Below, one piece after another: positions 6,430 through 10,100 of a stretch of DNA of 10,100 nt. The first letter of the stretch is position 1, and the number at the start of each line of letters is the position of its first letter. Position numbers and translations under genes: made by a program. This stretch comes from an uncultured Brevundimonas sp. (lineage in GTDB: Bacteria > Pseudomonadota > Alphaproteobacteria > Caulobacterales > Caulobacteraceae). The notes under the pieces are model-generated. The model was not told the DNA's origin, did no database searches, and worked only from the letters and a program-made list of their open reading frames with translations. The DNA lies in NCBI RefSeq assembly GCF_943913055.1, contig NZ_CALTWS010000095.1, positions 1-10,100 on the forward strand, read 5' to 3'.

Positions 6430-6458
6430 ATCATGGCGGGTCGGCCCTGTGAAATCAA
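6430..6458 (-). promoter_or_regulatory. Candidate promoter of cold-shock gene copy 2
   Basis: On the minus strand, TTGATT (6458-6453) and CATGAT (6435-6430) are separated by 17 bases; the start would fall near 6423, giving a leader of about 120 nt. The -35 overlaps the TGA of the upstream small gene. Copy 1 has a CTTG element at the same distance from the shared leader block. Confidence 0.5.
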
Positions 6459-6679
6459 GCCGGGGCTTCGTCCGGGGTCTCGTCCTGCGGTGTCGCGATG
6501 TAGTTTTCCTGGCACAGCTTGCGCAGGGCCGAGGTCAGGGTCGGGCCGTAAAGCGAGTCCTGGATACGCTCGTATCCTTCGGCGGAGAGGGCCTGTTTGA
6601 TCTCGCTGACCGTGCGGCAGCTGCCGCTGCGGGCCAGGGTATAGGCGCGTTCAAGTGTGGTGGGGCGCAGATTGCTCAT
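6455..6679 (-). CDS. Conserved-looking small protein, function unknown
   Basis: I do not recognise this 74-residue protein. It is probably all-helical (TTLERAYTLARSG, TVSEIKQALSAEGY, TLTSALRKLCQ) with an acidic, disordered tail (PQDETPDEAPA). The layout resembles a small helical or winged-helix-like domain, but there is no diagnostic motif. Two cysteines (C21, C56) are present. The start is uncertain. ATG at 6679 has GGGGG directly adjoining, too close for normal SD use. An in-frame GTG at 6703, eleven bases after the stop of the outer-membrane protein gene, has no SD either. TATATT six bases upstream of the ATG raises the possibility of a leaderless transcript. Confidence 0.65.
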   Translation of the reverse strand: MSNLRPTTLERAYTLARSGSCRTVSEIKQALSAEGYERIQDSLYGPTLTSALRKLCQENYIATPQDETPDEAPA

Positions 6680-6684
6680 CCCCC

Positions 6685-6713
6685 AATATAGGCCCGCCGC
6701 CACAAAATGCGAG
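6685..6713 (-). promoter_or_regulatory. Possible leaderless-transcript promoter
   Basis: Minus-strand TATATT (6690-6685) has CTCGCA (6713-6708) 17 bases upstream. Initiation 7 bases past the -10 would fall at about the ATG at 6679. The -35 is weak (3 of 6). Confidence 0.28.
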
Positions 6714-6714
6714 G

Positions 6715-7431
6715 TCAGAAGGCGGCGGAGATACCGAACACCAGCCCGTCCTTGTACTGCTCGCCGGGCACGTCGGCGTCCGTGGCGTGCCAGCGCAAGT
6801 CAGCCTCGAGGTTGCGGGTCAGGGCATAGGTGAAGCCCGCATTCCAGCCCGTATAGTCGATGCTGTTGTCCTGTTCGCGTCGACCGATGGCGGTCGAGCC
6901 GGACAGTTTGTCGGTGAAATCCCAGCTGACGCGCGCCTCATACCACGTCCAGGCCTCGGTCGAGCCGGTTCCGTCGGGCGAATGCTGCAAACGCACGCGC
7001 GCTCCCGCCGGCCCAATGGAACGCGAAACGTCGGCAGTGAACTCCCACGCATCATCGTCAGCATCCGGATCGGCGTTGATCTGCCATTTGTGGGTGGCGT
7101 TCAGATCCAGGTCGAAGCCGGCAAACTGTGGACGGATGCCGACACCGATCTCGGTTTCCAGGTTGGATCCAGTCGAGCTGTCGATCGTCTCGAAGGCCGG
7201 GCCTGCATAGAAGAAGCCGTCGGCGCTCTCCCAGACGGCCTCGCCCCAAACAAAAGGATTACCGTCCGATTTGGAGGCTTCCTTGGATCGGTTGTCTGTC
7301 GCCGCGCCGAAAGCGAAGCCCCAGGGGTTAGAACCAGTATTGGCGAGGATGTCCTCCTGTGCGGGCTCCTGGGCCAGAACAGGGGTAGCGACGGCTGCTA
7401 GCAACGCAGCGGCGAGAGCGGAACGGATCAT
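6715..7431 (-). CDS. TorF-family putative outer-membrane porin / beta-barrel
   Basis: This 238-residue exported protein has a signal peptide (1-20, cleaved at PVLA|QEP). The mature part is rich in alternating aromatic/hydrophobic strands (FVWGEAVWES, GFFYAGPAF, EIGVGIRPQFAGFDLDLNATH, YEARVSWDF, GWNAGFTYALTRNLEADLRWHAT) and ends in Phe (VFGISAAF), as outer-membrane beta-barrels do. The ATDNRSKEASKSDGNPFVWG start and YAGP repeat fit the TorF/CHP02001 family of small putative porins; the transported solute is unknown. The start is ATG at 7431, where the signal peptide begins; the SD is weak (CTGGTG). It lies 33 bp downstream of the nitronate monooxygenase gene on the same strand with no clear terminator between, so co-transcription is possible. 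Confidence 0.75.
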   Translation of the reverse strand: MIRSALAAALLAAVATPVLAQEPAQEDILANTGSNPWGFAFGAATDNRSKEASKSDGNPFVWGEAVWESADGFFYAGPAFETIDSSTGSNLETEIGVGIRPQFAGFDLDLNATHKWQINADPDADDDAWEFTADVSRSIGPAGARVRLQHSPDGTGSTEAWTWYEARVSWDFTDKLSGSTAIGRREQDNSIDYTGWNAGFTYALTRNLEADLRWHATDADVPGEQYKDGLVFGISAAF

Positions 7432-7464
7432 GAGGCACCAGACGCGATAAGAGGCGTCGGGTTC

Positions 7465-8397
7465 CTAGATGAAAGCGGTCGCCTTGGCGAATTGTGCCGT
7501 GGCCTGATGGAATTCCGATGTTAGGCGAGCGACCAGTTCCCCGGCCGGGATTACGTCGTGAACCGAGCCGGAGCCTTGGCCCGCAGACCAGACGGTCTTC
7601 CAGGCACGGGCCTCCTCACCCATGTCCAGCTTGTGCTCGGGCAGGGTCTTGGGATCGATGCCGTTGTCCAGCAGCGACTTGGTCATGAAGTTGGCGGGAA
7701 TACCCGAAACCGCAGGCGTATAGGTGATGTCGGTCGCGCCCGAGTCGATCACCATCTGCTTGTACTCGGCCTGGGCGGAGGACTCGGTCGTCGAGATGAA
7801 GCGGGTGCCCATATAGGCGAAGTCCGCCCCCAGCATCAGCGCGCCCGCCACGTCCTGACCCGTCGACAGACAGCCGGACAGGAGGATGGTGCCGTCAAAG
7901 AATTCGCGCACCTCATTGATCAGGGCGAATGGATTGACCACCCCGGCATGGCCGCCCGCACCGTTGGCGACCAGGATCAGGCCATCGACGCCGGCCTCAG
8001 CGGCCTTTCGCGCGTGGCGCACATTGGCGATGTCGTGAAAGACCACCCCTCCGTAACCGTGCACCGCCTCAACCACGTCGCGCACAGCCCCCAGCGAGGT
8101 GATGATCAGCGGCACCTTCTCCTCGACCGACACCATCATGTCGGCCATCAGGCGCGGATTGGTCGGGTGGACGATGTGGTTGACGCCGAAGGCGGCGGCG
8201 TCAGGCTGCAACCGGCTCTTGATGTCTTGCAGCCACTCCCGATAGCCCTCGGTCGTGCGCTGGTTCAGTGAGGGGAAAGTGCCGATCGCCCCGGCATTGC
8301 AAGTCTCGACCACCAGATCCGGCCCGGAGACCAGGAACATGGGTGCCGCGATCACCGGCAACTTCAGACCCTTTTGCAGCGACGCCGGAATGGCCAT
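7465..8397 (-). CDS. Nitronate monooxygenase (2-nitropropane dioxygenase-like, FMN)
   Basis: This 310-residue TIM-barrel flavoprotein belongs to a family that oxidises alkyl nitronates such as propionate-3-nitronate to carbonyl compounds and nitrite. Diagnostic stretches are LPVIAAPMFLVS (13-24, FMN site), AIGTFPSLN (37-45), GVNHIV (71-76), VANGAGGHAG (143-152, with H150 at the catalytic histidine position), and LSGCLSTGQDVAGALMLGADFAYMGTRFIST (173-203), the FMN-phosphate loop. The closing part DVIPAGELVARL is also typical. The start at 8397 has GAGGGG about seven bases upstream. The longer reading to 8496 would run through an intergenic repeat and is rejected. The true substrate cannot be told, and enoyl-reductase-like relatives exist. 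It is first in a possible operon with the outer-membrane protein gene. Confidence 0.92.
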   Translation of the reverse strand: MAIPASLQKGLKLPVIAAPMFLVSGPDLVVETCNAGAIGTFPSLNQRTTEGYREWLQDIKSRLQPDAAAFGVNHIVHPTNPRLMADMMVSVEEKVPLIITSLGAVRDVVEAVHGYGGVVFHDIANVRHARKAAEAGVDGLILVANGAGGHAGVVNPFALINEVREFFDGTILLSGCLSTGQDVAGALMLGADFAYMGTRFISTTESSAQAEYKQMVIDSGATDITYTPAVSGIPANFMTKSLLDNGIDPKTLPEHKLDMGEEARAWKTVWSAGQGSGSVHDVIPAGELVARLTSEFHQATAQFAKATAFI

Positions 8398-8426
8398 GAC
8401 GTTTCCCCTCGGTTGTCTTTGACTAC

Positions 8427-8455
8427 GGATAGCGGGCTGTCGCGGGGGAAGGCAA
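8427..8455 (-). promoter_or_regulatory. Candidate promoter of the nitronate monooxygenase gene
   Basis: On the minus strand, TTGCCT (8455-8450) and CTATCC (8432-8427) are separated by 17 bases; the GCTATCC core resembles the Caulobacter housekeeping GCTANAWC element. The start would fall near 8420, leaving a leader of about 22 nt that includes the GAGGGG SD. Confidence 0.42.
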
Positions 8456-8457
8456 GT

Positions 8458-8545
8458 GAGGTTCGAGGAGCGAGAGATCAGGGATGAGAGGTGCAACTGG
8501 GCGGCGCTTCACGCCTCATCCCTCGACCCTCGTCCCTCGAACCTC
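8458..8545. repeat. Imperfect inverted repeat of heptads (31-bp arms)
   Basis: The left arm (8458-8488) and the reverse complement of the right arm (8515-8545) match at 25 of 31 positions. They share GAGGTTCGAGG at the outer end and AGGGATGAG at the inner end, around a 26-base centre. Each arm has a 7-base rhythm: GAGGTTC GAGGAGC GAGAGAT CAGGGAT GAGAGGT on the left, and CTCATCC CTCGACC CTCGTCC CTCGAAC CTC on the right. It fills the gap between divergent nitronate monooxygenase and queF, and looks like an extragenic palindromic repeat. A transcript of it would form a long hairpin. Confidence 0.75.
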
Positions 8546-8558
8546 TAAACCCCGTCCC

Positions 8559-9020
8559 ATGACCACAGACACCTCATCCCTGTCGCAACTCGGCCAGATG
8601 ATCACCGCGCCGGCCAGCCCGGAGACCGCCGTGCTGGAGCGGGTGCCCAATCCGCATCCGGATACCCTGTATCTGGCCCGATTCACGGTGCCGGAGTTCA
8701 CCAGCCTGTGCCCGGTCACGGCCCAGCCGGACTTTGCTCACATCGTCATCGATTATGCGCCCGGCGACTGGCTGGTCGAAAGCAAGAGCCTGAAACTGTA
8801 CCTGACCAGCTTCCGCAACCACGGGGCCTTCCACGAGGATTGCACCGTCGCCATTGGCAAGCGGCTGGCCGACCTGTTGCAACCGAAATGGCTGCGCATC
8901 GGCGGTTACTGGTACCCGCGCGGCGGCATCCCCATCGACGTCTTCTGGCAAACGGGTGTGGCTCCCGAGGGCCTATGGCTACCGGAACAGGGCGTGCCGA
9001 CCTACCGCGGGAGAGGCTGA
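8559..9020 (+). CDS. queF: NADPH-dependent 7-cyano-7-deazaguanine (preQ0) nitrile reductase, type I QueF
   Basis: QueF reduces the nitrile of preQ0 to the amine of preQ1 for queuosine modification of tRNA. The 153 residues are the short unimodular form (Bacillus type) of the tunnelling fold. FTSLCPVTAQPDF (47-59) carries the covalent thioimide cysteine C51 and the acid D58. ESKSLKLYL (74-82) is the NADPH-site signature. FRNHGAFHED (85-94) provides H88/E93 of the substrate pocket, and PRGGIPIDVFW (120-130) is conserved. ATG at 8559 is preferred although no SD is visible (possible short-leader transcript; TCTAAAC at 8544-8550 may be a -10). The upstream ATG at 8484 lies inside the heptad palindrome and adds 25 residues unlike the family. 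No other queuosine gene is in the window. Confidence 0.96.
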   Translation: MTTDTSSLSQLGQMITAPASPETAVLERVPNPHPDTLYLARFTVPEFTSLCPVTAQPDFAHIVIDYAPGDWLVESKSLKLYLTSFRNHGAFHEDCTVAIGKRLADLLQPKWLRIGGYWYPRGGIPIDVFWQTGVAPEGLWLPEQGVPTYRGRG

Positions 9021-9036
9021 GGCGTCTTAGGCAACG

Positions 9037-9066
9037 AAAAAACCCCGCCGGCGTGAACCGGCGGGG
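9037..9066 (-). terminator. Strong intrinsic terminator of the 9090-9818 gene
   Basis: A perfect 9-bp GC-rich stem, CCCCGCCGG / CCGGCGGGG (9066-9058 with 9051-9043), has a six-base loop and is followed on the minus strand by TTTTTT (9042-9037). It starts 24 bases past the stop of the secreted-protein gene. On the plus strand there is no T-run, so any action on queF would be weak. Confidence 0.9.
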
Positions 9067-9089
9067 CTGTCGTTATCGCTGGCTAGCGA

Positions 9090-9818
9090 TCAGTTTGGGC
9101 GGCGGCGCTCGCCACTGGCCGAGCCGTTGGCGCTGGCTCCCAGGCTGACCGAGGCACCGTTGCGGTCGGCGCTGACCGATCCGCTGGCGGTGCCGTTGCC
9201 GGCGGCCGTGCCGTTCAGGCGGCGGGTGGTGGCGGCGGTGTCGTTCGAGCCCGAGGCCTCACCCGAGGCCGAAGCCTGTCCGGAGGATTGGCCCGACGCC
9301 TGCCCATTGCCCTGCAATGCGCCGGTCGCCTGACCCACGCCGTTGATCATGCCCGAACCCTGAGCGGAGCCCTGACCTTGCAGGTTGCCACCTAGGCTCT
9401 GAGCCTGGCCGACGATACCTTGAGCCTGACCCACGGCACCCTGGGCCGTGCCCTGGGCACGATCGCGGGCGGCAGAGGCGGCACCCTGACCACGCTCGGC
9501 GGCACGGGCCGCGGTGGCCTCGGCGCGGGCGCGTGCCTGGGCGGCCCGACGCTCGGCACGGGCCGCAGCGCGGGTGGCACGGTCGGTCGTACGCGTGGTC
9601 GTGTCATTCAGGCGGTCGGTGGCGAACCGGCTGTCCAGGTTGCCGGTCAGGCTGCCCGAACCGGAACCGTTCAGAACGCCGCCGACGCTGGGGCCGATCT
9701 GGCCACCCAGATTGCCGGTCAGGCCGCCACCGCCCGATCCGCCCAGCACCTGAGCATTGGCGGCTCCGGCCAGCGCCAGGGTGAAGGCGGCGGTGGTGAT
9801 CATCAGGGACTTGCGCAT
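9090..9818 (-). CDS. Secreted Gly/Ala/Gln/Ser-rich low-complexity protein, function unknown
   Basis: I do not recognise a family. The 242 residues show a clear signal peptide (1-22, AGAANA|QV). A Gly-rich segment follows, with a repeated LTGNL unit (33-37 and 57-61). Next is an Ala/Arg-rich, probably helical or coiled-coil stretch (about 75-125, RAARAERRAAQARARAEA-like), then a Gly/Gln/Ala/Ser tract with AQG and GQA repeats (about 118-195) and a Gly/Ser/Asn tail ending in SGERRRPN. There are no cysteines after export and few acidic residues, so it is basic. ATG at 9818 has AAGGAG seven bases upstream; an alternative to 9869 would bury the signal peptide. Codon use is as GC-rich as in the neighbours, and the strong SD and terminator support a real gene. 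It lies 104 bp after a subtilase-like gene on the same strand. Confidence 0.78.
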   Translation of the reverse strand: MRKSLMITTAAFTLALAGAANAQVLGGSGGGGLTGNLGGQIGPSVGGVLNGSGSGSLTGNLDSRFATDRLNDTTTRTTDRATRAAARAERRAAQARARAEATAARAAERGQGAASAARDRAQGTAQGAVGQAQGIVGQAQSLGGNLQGQGSAQGSGMINGVGQATGALQGNGQASGQSSGQASASGEASGSNDTAATTRRLNGTAAGNGTASGSVSADRNGASVSLGASANGSASGERRRPN

Positions 9819-9841
9819 GATAGAACTCCTTGGATTTCGGT

Positions 9842-9882
9842 GGGGCGTCGATGCCCTCATCAAGTCCAACGACGGGGCGTCG
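9842..9882. repeat. Short direct repeat upstream of the secreted-protein gene
   Basis: GGGGCGTCG occurs at 9842-9850 and 9874-9882; the second copy lies in a small palindrome, GACG-GGG-CGTC (9871-9881). It sits in the 104-bp gap between the peptidase stop and the secreted-protein start. It could be an operator or chance; I see no convincing promoter in this gap. Confidence 0.25.
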
Positions 9883-9922
9883 GCCTTTCATCCCAAGGTC
9901 CGAAAAAAGTTCGGGGATCCGT

Positions 9923-10100
9923 TCAGCGACTGAGCGTGCCGCGCGCGCCGACCGCACGGGGGGCGGTGGCCAGGCCGGGACCGACCCATCCCGCGCCGTA
10001 AACATCGTCTCGCCCCCGTGCGCCCAGATCGCGGGTGGTGGCAGAGATGGACTGCATGGCTGCGGTTCCCCGATCGCGGCCAGGGCGACCTGGGGTGTCG
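9923..10100 (-). CDS. C-terminal end of a probable S8 (subtilisin-like) serine peptidase
   Basis: Only the last 58 codons are in the window; the start and catalytic residues lie beyond the right edge. The reading frame has no stop from 10099 down to TGA at 9925-9923. It contains ISATTRDLGARGRDDVYGAGWVGP, which closely matches the segment TARDLG..GRD..YGAG.V.P at the end of S8 catalytic domains, after the GTSxAxP serine motif. A short tail (GLATAPRAVGARGTLSR) follows, so there is no large C-terminal domain. The family call rests on this one stretch. It is on the same strand as, and upstream of, the secreted low-complexity gene. Confidence 0.65.
   Translation of the reverse strand, partial: DTPGRPGRDRGTAAMQSISATTRDLGARGRDDVYGAGWVGPGLATAPRAVGARGTLSR

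Noticed and set aside
7441..7458. GACGC/GCGTC hairpin between nitronate monooxygenase and the outer-membrane protein as a terminator
   Set aside because: The stem is only 5 bp with an 8-base loop and no T-run on the minus strand.
8484..8558. 25-residue N-terminal extension of QueF
   Set aside because: It would be encoded by the heptad inverted repeat and does not resemble QueF; the family length fits ATG at 8559.
9118..9780. Repeated codon patterns resembling a DNA repeat array or CRISPR
   Set aside because: The repetition follows the codons of Gly/Ala/Gln/Ser tracts within one reading frame; there is no constant repeat with unique spacers.
9420..10001. 193-aa plus-strand frame opposite the secreted protein
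   Set aside because: The minus strand has a signal peptide, an SD and a perfect terminator; the plus frame is a Gly/Arg-rich shadow of a repetitive gene.

Overview
The window is GC-rich, almost fully coding alphaproteobacterial DNA, most likely from Caulobacterales and close to Brevundimonas. This rests on composition, protein character and weak CTTG / GCTA-type promoter elements; no 16S or marker gene is present, so the genus is an inference. There is no CRISPR array, IS element, prophage gene, tRNA or rRNA. Gene content is chromosomal housekeeping plus small stress and envelope genes.

Left part (1-4374): a 3'-truncated RNase R gene on the minus strand is divergent from a plus-strand two-gene operon. 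The operon encodes a cystathionine beta-synthase with C-terminal CBS domains and a cystathionine gamma-lyase/synthase 4 bp downstream. Together they form a reverse transsulfuration module (homocysteine + serine -> cystathionine -> cysteine).

Middle part (4391-6679), all minus strand, in transcription order: a small unrecognised protein (6679->6455), a cold-shock protein (6304->6092), a secreted fasciclin-domain protein (5873->5280), a second cold-shock protein (5058->4846) and a small protein with a Lys/Ala/Pro-rich tail (4648->4391). The two cold-shock genes are 80% identical in protein (56/70). They also share a ~120-nt 5' leader with the same block order, a hairpin whose sequence differs but whose pairing is kept, and promoter-like elements at identical spacing. 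The last small gene has its own structured leader that can cover its Shine-Dalgarno. Each cold-shock gene and the fasciclin gene has a hairpin terminator.

Right part (6715-10100): a TorF-type outer-membrane protein and a nitronate monooxygenase (minus) are followed by an intergenic 31-bp-arm inverted repeat built of heptads, then queF (plus; queuosine pathway). A perfect terminator separates queF from a secreted low-complexity Gly/Ala/Gln/Ser protein (minus). At the right edge are the last 58 codons of a probable S8 (subtilisin-like) peptidase, also minus.

The most interesting material is regulatory RNA and repeats: the paired cold-shock leaders, the SD-covering leader at 4649-4713, and the heptad palindrome at 8458-8545. 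I found no clearly new multi-gene system.
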